Origin: Solirubrobacteraceae bacterium | Lineage (GTDB): Bacteria; Actinomycetota; Thermoleophilia; Solirubrobacterales; Solirubrobacteraceae | Length of the DNA: 46,326 nucleotides | Reading direction: 5' to 3' | Assembly (NCBI GenBank): GCA_016462625.1 | Contig: JAEMSV010000023.1 | Coordinates: 2,047 to 48,372 of the forward strand | Shown: piece after piece, positions 8,204 through 17,068 of the stretch | How the letters are laid out: each line of letters starts with the position of its first letter | How positions within the stretch are numbered: the first letter of the stretch is position 1 | Program-made: the position numbers and the translations under genes | Notes under the pieces: generated by a model | Told to the model about the DNA's origin: nothing | What the model saw: only the letters and a program-made list of their open reading frames with translations | Database searches by the model: none

Positions 8204-9378
8204 AGGTCGTGGTCGTCGCCGAGTTCTACCCGCGTGCGGCCGACCCGGTGCTCGGCATCTGGTCCCACCGCCAGGCGTTGGCCGCGCGCGATGCCGGCGC
8301 CGAGGTCGAGGTGCTGGTGCTGCACCGCCCGGTCCCACCGCGCTCCGCGCTCGACGGCGGGCCGCGCGCCACCGCGCTGGCCGCCGCGACGATGCTGCGC
8401 CAGCCGTGGACCGAGGAGCGCGACGGGCTGCGCGTGCGCTACGTGCCGTTCGTCAGCCCTCCCCGGCCCAGCAGCTACCACGCATGGGGCGCCTGGGCCG
8501 CCCCCTCGCTGGCGCTCGCGCTGCGCGCCCTGCGCCGTCGTTTCCCGTTCGACCTCGTCCACGCCCACAACGCGGTGCCGACCGCCGACGCCGTCCGCCG
8601 GGCGGCGATCCGCACGCCGATCGTCACATCGGTCCACGGCGGCGACGTCCTCTACACGGCCAAGCAGTCCCCCGCGGCCGAGAACGCGGTCCGGTCGGCG
8701 TTCGAGGCGAGCGCGCTCGTGCTCGCGAACAGCAGCGGGATCGCGCGGGAGTGCGAGGCCCTGGGCGCGCCCCGGACGACCGTCGTTCATCTCGGGACCG
8801 ACCTCCCAGGCGAACCCGTCGGCCGCACCGGGGAGCCGGCCCTCTCGACGATCGCCCACCTCGTCCCGCGCAAGCGCCACGGCGACGTCATCCGCGCGCT
8901 CTGGCTGCTGCGCGACCGCTGGCCGGACCTGCGCTACGTCGTCGTCGGCGACGGGCCCGAGCGTGCGGCGCTGGCCGAGCTCGCGGCCGATCTCGGGGTC
9001 GCCGAGCGGGTGCAGTTCACCGGCCAGCTCCCGCACGAGGAGGCCATGCGGGAGCTGTGGCGCAGCAGCGTCATGGTCATGCCCTCCACCGACGAGGCCT
9101 TCGGCGTCGCGTACGTCGAGGCGCTGGCGGGTGGAGTGCCGGCGATCGCCGCGCTCGGCGAGCCGGGCCCGGAGGACATCGCGGCGGCAGGCCCGGGCAT
9201 GGTCCTCGTCCCACCGGGCGACGTCGAACGGCTCGCGACGGAGCTGGGAGCGCTGCTCGACGACCCGCGGGCGCTGCGCGAGCTCGGCGCCCACGGGCGC
9301 CGCACCGCGGAGGCGTTCTTCTCCTGGGAGGCCTGCGGCCGCGCCACGGTCGCGGCGTACGGGGACGCGCTGCGATGA
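8200..9378 (+). CDS. Glycosyltransferase family 4 (GT-B)
   Basis: A 392-residue GT-B glycosyltransferase. It opens MKVVVVAEFYPRAADPVLG, a common GT4 N-terminus, with HAHNAVPTADAV and TSVHGGDVL in the acceptor domain. The donor domain has AHLVPRKRHGDVIRA, VVVGDGPER and the E-x7-E motif in DEAFGVAYVEALAGGVP. It transfers a sugar from a nucleotide donor with retention. Both ends overlap their neighbours by 4 nt (ATGA at 8200-8203 and 9375-9378), so translation is almost certainly coupled along the operon. Confidence 0.92.
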   Translation: MKVVVVAEFYPRAADPVLGIWSHRQALAARDAGAEVEVLVLHRPVPPRSALDGGPRATALAAATMLRQPWTEERDGLRVRYVPFVSPPRPSSYHAWGAWAAPSLALALRALRRRFPFDLVHAHNAVPTADAVRRAAIRTPIVTSVHGGDVLYTAKQSPAAENAVRSAFEASALVLANSSGIARECEALGAPRTTVVHLGTDLPGEPVGRTGEPALSTIAHLVPRKRHGDVIRALWLLRDRWPDLRYVVVGDGPERAALAELAADLGVAERVQFTGQLPHEEAMRELWRSSVMVMPSTDEAFGVAYVEALAGGVPAIAALGEPGPEDIAAAGPGMVLVPPGDVERLATELGALLDDPRALRELGAHGRRTAEAFFSWEACGRATVAAYGDALR

Positions 9379-10439
9379 GCCCTGCCAAGCCCGCGCTCAT
9401 CGTCACCAACCACGTCCCGCCCGACCGGGTCGGCGCGTTCCAGGCGCTCCACGCCCGCACCCCGATCGAGCTCGCCCTCTACGGCGGGCGGTCGACCCAC
9501 GCCACCGAGGGCGTCGACGATCCGGGCGTCCCGCTCCGCCGGATCGACCAGCGCCAAGTGCACGCGCTCGCCGCCTCCGGGCGCCACAGCGCCGTCCTCG
9601 CGGGAACCACCGGCCGTGTGGCGCTGCCCGCGGCCTGGCGCGGCGCCCGCCGTGCGGGGATCCCCTTCGTGTTGTGGACCGCCCTGTGGGCGCACCCGCG
9701 CACGCCCGCGCACCTCCCCGGGGCGCTGCTCCTGCGGGCGATCTACCGTGACGCCGACGCCGTCGTGACCTACGGGCCGCACGTCTCGGAGTTCGTGCGC
9801 GCCAGGGGCGCCAGGCGGGTCTTCGAGGCGCCCCAGGCGGTCGATGTGGACTTCTGGTCGAGCCCCGTCCAGCCGGTCCGGCCCGCCGGGCCGGACGTGT
9901 TCACCGTGACGTTTGTGGGCCGAGCGGTCCGGGAAAAGGGGCTATGGGTGCTTGAGGAAGCCTGGCGCGAGTCGGGCTTATCGACACCTCTTGCCGCGCT
10001 CGTCCTCGTCGGCGTCGAGCCTGGGGAGACCCTGCTCGGCGCCGGCGGCGCGGTGACCGCATTGGGCACCCAGCCGCCCGAGAACGTGCGCAACTCCCTG
10101 GCCGGCTCGGACGTCTTGGTGGTGCCGTCGGTCGCGACCCGGCGGTTCCGCGAGCCCTGGGGACTGGTGGTCAACGAAGGCATGCACGCATCCTGCGCCG
10201 TCATCGCGTCCGACGAGGTCGGGGCCGCGGCAGGCGGGTTGGTCCAACACGACCAGACCGGTCTGGTCGTACCTGCTGGTAATCCCCATGCCCTTGCAAC
10301 AGCCCTCCACCGGCTTCACGCTGACGCGCCGTTGCGCGCCCGACTGGCCGCTGCCGGTCACGCCGCCGCGGCGGCGTACACCTTCGACGCGTGGGCCGAT
10401 GGGATGGCGCAGGCGCTCGCGGCGGCAGCGGTCCGATAG
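9375..10439 (+). CDS. Glycosyltransferase family 4 (GT-B), divergent
   Basis: A 354-residue GT-B transferase. The N-terminal half is less typical (IVTNHVPPDRVGAFQALH, then FVLWTALWAHP). The C-terminal half is clear: TFVGRAVREKGLWVLEEAW, DVLVVPSV and an E-x7-E motif in REPWGLVVNEGM. The pattern with a WTxxW segment and AxxVDVDFW is seen in transferases acting on cell-surface polysaccharides. The start is fixed by the 4-nt overlap with the preceding gene. It ends 38 nt before the polymerase-like membrane protein, with which it is probably co-transcribed. Confidence 0.87.
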   Translation: MSPAKPALIVTNHVPPDRVGAFQALHARTPIELALYGGRSTHATEGVDDPGVPLRRIDQRQVHALAASGRHSAVLAGTTGRVALPAAWRGARRAGIPFVLWTALWAHPRTPAHLPGALLLRAIYRDADAVVTYGPHVSEFVRARGARRVFEAPQAVDVDFWSSPVQPVRPAGPDVFTVTFVGRAVREKGLWVLEEAWRESGLSTPLAALVLVGVEPGETLLGAGGAVTALGTQPPENVRNSLAGSDVLVVPSVATRRFREPWGLVVNEGMHASCAVIASDEVGAAAGGLVQHDQTGLVVPAGNPHALATALHRLHADAPLRARLAAAGHAAAAAYTFDAWADGMAQALAAAAVR

Positions 10440-10477
10440 CGTGCGGCAGCTCATGTCCCCTCTCCGCCTGAGGATCC

Positions 10478-12598
10478 GTGGCGGTCGCCACGCCAGCTGA
10501 CGGGCAGCTCGGCCCGCTCGCCCGCGGGGTCGGCACGCTCGCCCGTGCGCCCCAGCGCCCGGGCTTCGTCTCCGGTCTGCTGACGGTCGGCCTCGCCCTG
10601 CTGCTCACCGCCATCGCGTTCGGCGCGGACGGCGGCCTCCGGCTGGGCCGCCTGACCATCGTCGAGATCGGCGTCGTGCTGGTCGGAGGCGGCGCCGTGG
10701 CGGTCGCACTGCTCGCCGCGCCCGCGGGCCAGCGGACGCCCGGCACGACCAGCATCGTGCTGTTCGGCGCGCTCGCGGCCCTGACCGCGCTCTCGGTGGG
10801 CTGGTCGGTCGAGCCCTCGGGCAGCTGGCTCGAAGCCAACCGCACATTCGCCTGGTTCGCCGCGTTCGCCGCGGCCGCGCTCCTGGCCCACTCTGCCCGT
10901 GACGGCTGGATGGTCCTGCTCGGCGCATTCCTGATCTTCGGCGTGCTGCTGTGCAGCTGGGCCATCGTCACGAAGCTCGCGCCCGCCCAGCTGAGCCCCC
11001 AGGAGACCTACGCTCGACTGCGGAATCCGTACGGGTACTGGAACAGCGTCGGGCTCACCGGCGCGATGACGATCCCGTGCTGCCTCTGGCTCGGCGCCCG
11101 GCGCCACGGCCACCAGGCGATCAGCGCCCTCGCCTACCCGGCGCTCACGATCGTCGTCTTCGCCCTGCTGCTCGCCTACTCACGCGGGGCGTTGCTGGCC
11201 GCTGCGCTCTCGTGCGGCGTCTGGTTCGCGGTCGTCCCCCTGCGTCTGCGGGGCGTCACCGTCCTCGCCGTGGGCAGCGGCGGCGCGCTGCTGATGACGC
11301 TGTGGGCGTTCAGCCAGACCGCGCTGACCGAGGACAAGATCGGGCTGGCGCTGCGCCAGACCGCCGGCAATCAGCTTGCCGTCCTCATGGTCGTCGTGCT
11401 CATCGCGGTCCTGGCGATCGGCCTGGGGCTGTCGTTCCTGGCGGCGCGCCAGGCACCGCGCACGACCACCCGCCGAACCGTCGGCAGCGTGGTCATCGTG
11501 ATGCTGCTGCTCGCGCCGATCGTCGCCCTCGGCGCCCTCGCCACGTCGGACAAGGGACTCGGTGGCTCGATCTCCGACGGTTGGACCTCGCTGACCGACC
11601 CCAACGCGGTGACCCCGGCCAACGACCCCAGCCGGCTGACCGCTGTCGGCAGCGTCCGCGCGCGCTACTGGAACGAGGCCCTGAAGACGTTCCAGGACAA
11701 CTCGACGGTCGGGGTGGGGGCCGGCGGGTACGCGATCTCCCGCACGCTGTACCGGACCGACGGGCTCGACGTCCTGCACGCGCATGGCTACGTCGTCCAG
11801 ATCCTCGCCGATCTCGGCATCGCCGGAGCGCTCGTCTCGCTCGCCCTCCTGGCGGCTTGGCTCGCCGCGGCGCTGCGCAGCTGCGGGCTGCGGCGCCGTG
11901 ACCGCGGCACCCCCTGGACGCCCGAGCGCGTCGGCCTCGTGACGCTCTTCACCGCCGTGCTCGTCTTCGGCATCCACTCGTTCGTGGACTGGACGTGGTA
12001 CGTCCCCGGGAACGCGGTTCCCGCGATGCTCGCCGCGGGCTGGGTCGCCGGCCGTGGCGCACTCGGCACGCCCGCACCCACCGACGGCTTCGTGACGCGA
12101 CTGCGCGCCGGCCTCCACGAGCGCAGCCGCCTCCTGACCGCCGGCACCGTCATCTTCCTCGCGATCGTCGCGGCGTGGGCGACCTGGCAGCCGTGGAGCG
12201 CGAACCGGGTCGAGCAGGACGCCCTGGCCGCCCTGGACCGCGGCGACACCGCCGGCGCGACCCAGCTCGCGAAGGACGCCCAGAACCGCAACCCCCTGTC
12301 GCTGGACCCGCTCTTCACACTCGCCGCGATCCGGACGGCCGCCGGCGATCAGAGGGGCGCGCGCCGCGCCTACACCGACGCCGTGAAGCTCCAGCCGTCC
12401 AATCCGCGCCCATGGCTCTCACTCGCCCAGTTCGAGCTGTCCGTCGGCGACGCAAAGGCGGCCGAGGCCGCCGTGCGCCCCGCGCTCTACCTCGACCCGA
12501 AGTCGCAGGAGGCCGCTGCGCTGTACCTGCAGGCCACCGGCGGCGTGACAGAGACCATCCCGCAGCCGGCGGGCACCGAAGAGCTCGAGCAGCCCTAG
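10478..12598 (+). CDS. O-antigen ligase/polymerase-like membrane protein with C-terminal TPR repeats
   Basis: A 706-residue protein with roughly a dozen hydrophobic helices in the first 540 residues, then a soluble tail. The central part has NPYGYWNSVGLTGAM and, after a large loop, GVGAGGYAI followed by HAHGYVVQILADLGIAG, the Wzy_C/WaaL hallmark (periplasmic loop with His). The tail (about 570-700) has TPR-like helices: ALAALDRGDTAGATQLAKDA, GDQRGARRAYTDAVKLQPSN, GDAKAAEAAVRPALYLDP. It would polymerise or ligate lipid-linked glycan outside the membrane. The start is GTG at 10478. Its TAG shares the palindrome CTAG with the stop of the convergent methyltransferase. Confidence 0.9.
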   Translation: MAVATPADGQLGPLARGVGTLARAPQRPGFVSGLLTVGLALLLTAIAFGADGGLRLGRLTIVEIGVVLVGGGAVAVALLAAPAGQRTPGTTSIVLFGALAALTALSVGWSVEPSGSWLEANRTFAWFAAFAAAALLAHSARDGWMVLLGAFLIFGVLLCSWAIVTKLAPAQLSPQETYARLRNPYGYWNSVGLTGAMTIPCCLWLGARRHGHQAISALAYPALTIVVFALLLAYSRGALLAAALSCGVWFAVVPLRLRGVTVLAVGSGGALLMTLWAFSQTALTEDKIGLALRQTAGNQLAVLMVVVLIAVLAIGLGLSFLAARQAPRTTTRRTVGSVVIVMLLLAPIVALGALATSDKGLGGSISDGWTSLTDPNAVTPANDPSRLTAVGSVRARYWNEALKTFQDNSTVGVGAGGYAISRTLYRTDGLDVLHAHGYVVQILADLGIAGALVSLALLAAWLAAALRSCGLRRRDRGTPWTPERVGLVTLFTAVLVFGIHSFVDWTWYVPGNAVPAMLAAGWVAGRGALGTPAPTDGFVTRLRAGLHERSRLLTAGTVIFLAIVAAWATWQPWSANRVEQDALAALDRGDTAGATQLAKDAQNRNPLSLDPLFTLAAIRTAAGDQRGARRAYTDAVKLQPSNPRPWLSLAQFELSVGDAKAAEAAVRPALYLDPKSQEAAALYLQATGGVTETIPQPAGTEELEQP

Positions 12599-13209
12599 CT
12601 TCGGACCGCCCGCGCGAGGATCGTCTCCCGCGCGAAGGGCCGGCCGCCGGCCAGCTCGGTCTCGGCGACCTCGAACCCGAGATCGTCGAGCAGCGGCGTG
12701 AGCGTCGACGGGGCGAAGAAGTGGACGTGATCCGAGCGCGGCTCGAAGCGATCGGAGAACCGCCGCTTGCTCAGCGCGGCGCCCAGGAGGGCAGCACGGC
12801 CCACGTGCGGCGTCGTGAGCAGGAGCGTGCCGCCCGATTTGAGCACCCGCCGCAGCTCGGACAGCCAGGGCGCGACATCGGCGACGTGCTCGATGACCTC
12901 GCCGGCCCACACGACATCAACGGTGTTGTCGTCGAGCGGCAGCGGCTCGTCGTGGCGCCACAGCCGGGTGCTGAGCCCGGCCACGCGCCGCTCGGCCCGC
13001 CGCAGCGCTTCGGCCGCCACGTCGACGGCGATCGGCTCAGCTCCGGCCTCGCGCAGTGCCTCGCTGAACCAGCCCTCGCCACAGCCGACGTCGAGGACGG
13101 CGTCGCCTGCCCGCACATGCGCCACCAGGAAGTCGCGCCGCGTCGCGAAGCCCTCGGGCTCCAGCCCCTCCGGCAGCGCCGCCCAGATCGCGTCGTGCTG
13201 CTCGCTCAC
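12595..13209 (-). CDS. Class I SAM-dependent methyltransferase
   Basis: A 204-residue Rossmann-fold methyltransferase. Motif I is VLDVGCGEGWFSEAL; the second-strand acidic residue is in PIAVDVAAEAL; VDVVWAGEVIEHVADVAPWLSELRRVLKSGG is the usual motif II/III region of the UbiE/Methyltransf_11 type. The C-terminal HVHFFAPSTLTPLLDDLGFEV is common in enzymes that modify sugars or lipids. It starts with GTG at 13209, overlapping the upstream gene by 4 nt (GTGA). Given the operon, the substrate may be the polysaccharide or its lipid carrier; this is inference. Confidence 0.88.
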   Translation of the reverse strand: MSEQHDAIWAALPEGLEPEGFATRRDFLVAHVRAGDAVLDVGCGEGWFSEALREAGAEPIAVDVAAEALRRAERRVAGLSTRLWRHDEPLPLDDNTVDVVWAGEVIEHVADVAPWLSELRRVLKSGGTLLLTTPHVGRAALLGAALSKRRFSDRFEPRSDHVHFFAPSTLTPLLDDLGFEVAETELAGGRPFARETILARAVRS

Positions 13210-14174
13210 GCGGACGAGCCTACGTGCCGTGCCGCACGGAGCCGTGCGACTCCTCCGTAGCGCGTCACCAGCAGGACGAACCCGAACAACGTCACCGGGA
13301 CGAGCAGCACGAACCGCAGCAGCAGCAGGTACGCGACCGACGCGTCCTTCGGGCGCCCCAGCGCCCGCGCCCCCACGATCACCGCCGCGTCCATCGTGCC
13401 CGCCTGGCCCGGCGCCGCGGGGATCATCGCCATCATCGACGAGAGCGCGAGGATGTAGCCGGCCTCGATCGGATCGATCCCCAGCCCCGCGGCCTCGGCA
13501 CACAGCCACCAGACGCCGAGCTCCAGCGCCCACACGACGACCGTCGCCACCAGCATCTCGGCCCCGTGGCGGCCGCGGAGCAGCTTCGTCGACTGCGCCA
13601 TCGGGCCGAGCAGCTCGCGCAGGCGGTGCAGCAGGCCGCGGCGGTGCAGCAGGGCGACCGCGAGCGCGCCGACAGCCGCCAGCACCGCGACCACGCCGAG
13701 AACAATCGCCACGGTGCTCATCTCCGGGAACCCCCGGCCGCCGACGGCCAGCCACGCGAGGAGCACGAACCCCGCCGCCAGCACCGCCACGTCGAGCAGC
13801 CGCTCGGCCAGCAGCGTCCCGATGACGACGCGCGTGTCGGCCTGCGCCCGCGGCGCCATGAACACCGCCCGCATCGCGTCACCGGCCCGGGCCGGCAGGA
13901 CGTTGTTGCCCATGTAGCCGACCCACACCAGGGCGTGGCAGTCCGCCCGCCGCGGCGCGGTGCCGCATTCGACCAGCAGCAACCGCCACCGCTCGCCCCG
14001 CACGACTCCGGCGAGCGCGTAGAGCCCGATCGCCCCGGCGAACGCCGCGATCGTCTGGGGCGTGTCGGGCAGCGTCGGCGCGTCCTGCTGCAGTGCCCAC
14101 CACACCACGGCGGCCAGCGACACGGCCGACAGCACCCAGCCGAGCGGGCGCACCCACGCGCGACCTGCGGACAA
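13206..14174 (-). CDS. Flippase-like integral membrane protein (LPG synthase TM / UPF0104 family)
   Basis: A 322-residue protein with about eight hydrophobic helices. Family marks are the LxGxxRGERWRLLL-like segment (GVVRGERWRLLLVECG), the WVGYMGNNVLPARAGDAMRAVF motif and the later ALSSMMAMIPAAPGQAGTMDAA segment; NNVLPAR and PxxPGxxG are diagnostic of the lysylphosphatidylglycerol synthase TM / AglD-like family. Members are thought to act with lipid-linked sugars, sometimes as flippases. The start is TTG at 14174, supported by AGGA upstream; it lies 9 nt after the sugar transferase stop. No classical Wzx flippase is seen in the window, so this is the only candidate for lipid-sugar translocation (inference). 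Confidence 0.87.
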   Translation of the reverse strand: MSAGRAWVRPLGWVLSAVSLAAVVWWALQQDAPTLPDTPQTIAAFAGAIGLYALAGVVRGERWRLLLVECGTAPRRADCHALVWVGYMGNNVLPARAGDAMRAVFMAPRAQADTRVVIGTLLAERLLDVAVLAAGFVLLAWLAVGGRGFPEMSTVAIVLGVVAVLAAVGALAVALLHRRGLLHRLRELLGPMAQSTKLLRGRHGAEMLVATVVVWALELGVWWLCAEAAGLGIDPIEAGYILALSSMMAMIPAAPGQAGTMDAAVIVGARALGRPKDASVAYLLLLRFVLLVPVTLFGFVLLVTRYGGVARLRAARHVGSSA

Positions 14175-14183
14175 GAACCGGTC

Positions 14184-15713
14184 CTAGAAGGCGCCGCGGC
14201 GCGTGAGGACCGCGGGCAGGGTCTTCAGCAGGATCACGAAGTCGAGATAGACCGACCAGCGCTCCAGGTACAGGAAGTCGAGCTTGACGAGGTCGTCGAA
14301 CTCGAGGTCGGACCGGCCCGACACCTGCCACAGCCCGGTGATGCCGGGGAGCACGAGGTAGCGCTTGCGGTGCCAGTCCTCGAGGCGCTCGTAGTCGCGC
14401 ATCGGCAGCGGACGCGGGCCCACCAGCGACATCTGGCCCTTCAGCACGTTGATCAGCTGCGGCAGCTCGTCGAGCGAATGGCGCCGGAGCAGCCGGCCGA
14501 TCGGCGTCGTACGGGGGTCCTGGCGCATCTTGAAGAGCGCCCCGCTGGCCTCGTTGAGGTGCTCGAGCTCGGCCTGCCGCTCGTCGGCGTCCTCGTACAT
14601 CGTGCGGAACTTCAGGCACCCGAACGGGCGGCCGCCGATCCCGGGCCGGACCGAGCGGTAGAAGACGGGCCCGCGGGACGTGAGGCGGACCGCCAGCGCC
14701 ATCCCGATGAGCGCGGGCGACAGCACGAGCAGGATCAGCGCGGAGCCGATCAGGTCGAAGGTCCGCTTCACCACGTAGTCGAAGCCGTCGAAGACCGGCG
14801 GGCGCAGCTCGAACAGCGGAACGGCCTCACCCGGGACGAACTCGGCCTGCTGCATGAGGATCTCCATCGTGGACGGCGCGATCTTCACGCGCACGCCGCG
14901 CTGATGGCAGGTGTCGACGAGGTCGACCGCCTTCTCCTGCGGGAAGTCCGGGTCGGCGATGATGACCTCGTCGATGCGGTGGTCGTCGATGATCGTCCCG
15001 AGCTCCCCCAGATCGCCGAGCGAGATGAGCCCATTGTCCGGCCGCGGCTTGAGCGCCACGAAGCCGACGACGTTCACAGGCGAGTTCCCCGCGTCCAGCG
15101 CGTGCGCGACGCCCTCGATGTACTCGCCCGTGCCGACGAGCACTGCGCGGCGCTGGTAGCCGGCCGCCCGCAGGACGCGCCCCGTGACGCGCTCGTAGAC
15201 GAAGCGCAGGCCGGAGACGATGATGACCGCGAACGCCAGCGACCCGTAGAAGAGGTAGTAGCTCTGGAAGTCCTGGCCGCTGATCACGGCGTAGAGGAAC
15301 GCGACGATCGTGACCTGGACGAGCCCTGCGACGACCGCCGTCAGGCCCGGGCGCTCACCACGGGACGAGTACAGGCCCGACCGCGCGAACAGCAGGACAG
15401 TCACGAGATAGGCGAACGGGACGTTCTCCATCGCCTCGTCGACCTGCCCCGCGAAGTCCCAGTCGTCGAGGATCAGCGCCTTCAGCGACAACGCGGCAAG
15501 CAACGCACCGAACAGGCCCGCGAAGTCGAGTGCGAGCAGCGACACGACCCGCCCCGCCTGGCGCAGGGTGTCCAGCTTCAGCAGGAAAGACAGGAACGGC
15601 GGGCGCTTGCGGCGGACATCCTGGGTCACGGCGGGCAGCGTGACAGGCGGCTGGGCGGTCTGGCCAACCTGGTCGGGCGGGGTGACCCGGGGAACTTCGC
15701 GGACGGGGGCCAT
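14184..15713 (-). CDS. Polyprenyl-phosphate hexose-1-phosphate transferase (WbaP/WcaJ type)
   Basis: A 509-residue initiating sugar transferase. The N-terminal part has four hydrophobic helices (about 50-160), then a CoA-binding/Rossmann-like middle domain (VLVGTGEYIEGVAHAL, VVGFVALKPRP, DEVIIADPD). After a further membrane segment near 290 comes the catalytic bacterial sugar transferase domain: KFRTMYEDADERQ, HSLDELPQLINVLKGQMSLVGPRPL and LPGITGLWQVSGRSDL. It moves a sugar-1-phosphate from a UDP-sugar to undecaprenyl phosphate, the first step of repeat-unit assembly. The start has AGGGAG just upstream. The 120-nt leader is full of hairpins (see separate entry). The two following genes are in the same operon. 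Confidence 0.93.
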   Translation of the reverse strand: MAPVREVPRVTPPDQVGQTAQPPVTLPAVTQDVRRKRPPFLSFLLKLDTLRQAGRVVSLLALDFAGLFGALLAALSLKALILDDWDFAGQVDEAMENVPFAYLVTVLLFARSGLYSSRGERPGLTAVVAGLVQVTIVAFLYAVISGQDFQSYYLFYGSLAFAVIIVSGLRFVYERVTGRVLRAAGYQRRAVLVGTGEYIEGVAHALDAGNSPVNVVGFVALKPRPDNGLISLGDLGELGTIIDDHRIDEVIIADPDFPQEKAVDLVDTCHQRGVRVKIAPSTMEILMQQAEFVPGEAVPLFELRPPVFDGFDYVVKRTFDLIGSALILLVLSPALIGMALAVRLTSRGPVFYRSVRPGIGGRPFGCLKFRTMYEDADERQAELEHLNEASGALFKMRQDPRTTPIGRLLRRHSLDELPQLINVLKGQMSLVGPRPLPMRDYERLEDWHRKRYLVLPGITGLWQVSGRSDLEFDDLVKLDFLYLERWSVYLDFVILLKTLPAVLTRRGAF

Positions 15714-15726
15714 CGACTCCCTAACG

Positions 15727-15809
15727 AACCGCGAGCCCGAAGGTCTCGCGGTTTCTCCTGCGTGATCGCGACACGATCATCCGCGGAGTCCTACCCGCCG
15801 CACCGGCGG
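15727..15809 (-). promoter_or_regulatory. Structured leader of the sugar transferase gene (three consecutive hairpins)
   Basis: Three perfect inverted repeats lie in the 122-nt gap upstream of the ATG at 15713. Arms are 15727-15735/15745-15753 (AACCGCGAG, 9 bp), 15763-15768/15774-15779 (TGATCG, 6 bp) and 15795-15800/15804-15809 (CCGCCG, 6 bp, 3-nt loop). The strongest ends 13 nt before the ATG, close to the ribosome binding site. It could be the terminator of the upstream decarboxylase, an attenuator, or an RNA element controlling the transferase; there is no T-tract. Confidence 0.5.
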
Positions 15810-15835
15810 CACACTGCATCACGGCGCCCACGCGG

Positions 15836-16783
15836 TTACCGGCGTGCTCCCACGAGACCCTCGGTACCCGCCAGGTCGATCGTCTTCTGCAGGCCCTCGA
15901 GCAGCCCGATCTCCGGCTGCCAGCCCAGGAGATCCTTGGCGCGCGTGATGTCCGGCTGGCGCACCTGCGGATCGTCGGTCGGCAGTGCCTCGAAGACGAT
16001 CTCCGAGCGCGAACCTGTCACCTGGACGACCTTCTCGGCCAGCTCCAGGAGCGTGAATTCGTCGGGATTGCCGATGTTCACGGGCTCGTGGTATCCGCTC
16101 TCGGCCAGCGCGATGATGCCGCGGATCAGGTCGTCGACGTAGCAGAACGACCGGGTCTGCTTGCCCTCGCCGAAGACCGTGATCGGCCGGTCCTGCAGCG
16201 CCTGGCGCAGGAACGTCGGGATCGCGCGACCGTCGTGCGGACGCATGCGCGGCCCGTAGGTGTTGAAGATGCGGACGATCGCCGTGTCCACGCCCTGCTG
16301 CGTGTGGTACGCCATCGTCAGGGCCTCGGCATAGCGCTTGGCCTCGTCGTAGACGCCGCGCGGGCCGATCGGGTTGACGTGGCCCCAGTAGGTCTCGGGC
16401 TGCGGATGCACCTGCGGATCGCCGTAGACCTCGCTGGTGGAGGCGGTCAGGAACCGCGCGCGGTGCTGCTTGGCCAGGCCCAGCGTGTGGTGCGTGCCGT
16501 AGGAGCCGACCTTCAGCGTGTGCAGCGGCAGGCGCAGGTAGTCGATCGGCGACGCGGGCGACGCGAGGTGGTAGACGAAGTCGACCGGCTCATCGACGAA
16601 GTACGGCTCGATGATGTCGAGGTTCAGCACCGTGAACTCGGGCTGACGGATGTGCGCGATGTTGCGCAAAGACCCCGTCTCGAAGTTGTCCACGCAGATC
16701 ACGCGGTGACCGCGGCGCAGGAGTTCCTCGCACATGTGCGAGCCCAGGAAGCCGGCACCGCCGGTGACGAGACACGTAGCCAT
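15836..16783 (-). CDS. uxs: UDP-glucuronate decarboxylase (UDP-xylose synthase)
   Basis: A 315-residue extended [13 protein letters not shown] at the N-terminus binds NAD; the substrate/catalytic segments [30 protein letters not shown] (catalytic Tyr and Lys in YDEAK) and [16 protein letters not shown], together with [10 protein letters not shown], are characteristic of UXS. The reaction is UDP-glucuronate to UDP-xylose plus CO2 in the cytoplasm, so pentose is expected in the polymer. This fits the nucleotide-sugar dehydrogenase at the left edge, which could supply the uronate. A TACGAT hexamer lies 8 nt before the ATG. The operon order is this gene, sugar transferase, flippase-like protein, methyltransferase. 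Confidence 0.92.
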   Translation of the reverse strand: MATCLVTGGAGFLGSHMCEELLRRGHRVICVDNFETGSLRNIAHIRQPEFTVLNLDIIEPYFVDEPVDFVYHLASPASPIDYLRLPLHTLKVGSYGTHHTLGLAKQHRARFLTASTSEVYGDPQVHPQPETYWGHVNPIGPRGVYDEAKRYAEALTMAYHTQQGVDTAIVRIFNTYGPRMRPHDGRAIPTFLRQALQDRPITVFGEGKQTRSFCYVDDLIRGIIALAESGYHEPVNIGNPDEFTLLELAEKVVQVTGSRSEIVFEALPTDDPQVRQPDITRAKDLLGWQPEIGLLEGLQKTIDLAGTEGLVGARR

Positions 16784-16791
16784 AGCGAAGG

Positions 16792-16797
16792 ATCGTA
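16792..16797 (-). promoter_or_regulatory. Candidate -10 element (TACGAT) of the UDP-glucuronate decarboxylase gene
   Basis: On the minus strand TACGAT is followed by 8 nt and then the ATG at 16783. Transcription would start at or within a base or two of the ATG. A weak TTCCCG lies 18 nt further upstream. Confidence 0.45.
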
Positions 16798-16831
16798 CGC
16801 GAGGACGCGAGTTTTCGGGAACCGCGCGCGG

Positions 16832-17032
16832 CTACTTGCGCCGCCGCGCCGCCTTGAACTCGGCCTTCGTGATGTCGAGCGAGAGCACCACGTACTTGCC
16901 CTGACGCTGCGCGAGGCCCTGCTGTTCGAGCTTCTTCAGCACGACCGGGCACTTCTTGCACCGGTAGGGGCTGTCCTTGCAGCACTTCTTCTTGGGCTTG
17001 ACCGGCTTGGTTGCGAAAGCGGTGCTCGACAT
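16832..17032 (-). CDS. Small basic four-cysteine protein, unknown function
   Basis: A 66-residue, Lys/Arg-rich protein. Cysteines at 17, 18, 25 and 28 (CC-x6-C-x2-C) form a probable metal-binding knuckle in the first half, followed by PVVLKKLEQQGLAQRQGKYVVL, which looks like a helix and a strand. The acidic segment LDITKAEFKAARRRK ends the protein. The composition and short, conserved-looking core support a real gene. It could bind nucleic acid, but this is only inferred from charge and the cysteine knuckle. A TAAGGT hexamer lies 10 nt before the ATG. Confidence 0.65.
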   Translation of the reverse strand: MSSTAFATKPVKPKKKCCKDSPYRCKKCPVVLKKLEQQGLAQRQGKYVVLSLDITKAEFKAARRRK

Positions 17033-17042
17033 CCGATCTCGG

Positions 17043-17048
17043 ACCTTA
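17043..17048 (-). promoter_or_regulatory. Candidate -10 element (TAAGGT) of the four-cysteine protein gene
   Basis: TAAGGT on the minus strand ends 10 nt before the ATG at 17032, in the short gap after the TetR gene. It fits the TANNNT pattern but no -35 is clear. Confidence 0.3.
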
Positions 17049-17068
17049 TCAGTCGGGATTCGGCGACC

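Noticed and set aside
5396..8338. Extension of the minus-strand GT4 gene to 980 codons.
   Set aside because: Only the last 371 codons have glycosyltransferase motifs; the rest is antisense to the two-domain glycosyltransferase.
13224..16142. A 972-codon frame on the plus strand.
   Set aside because: It is antisense to the flippase-like and sugar transferase genes and shows His/Arg/Gln-rich low-complexity composition.
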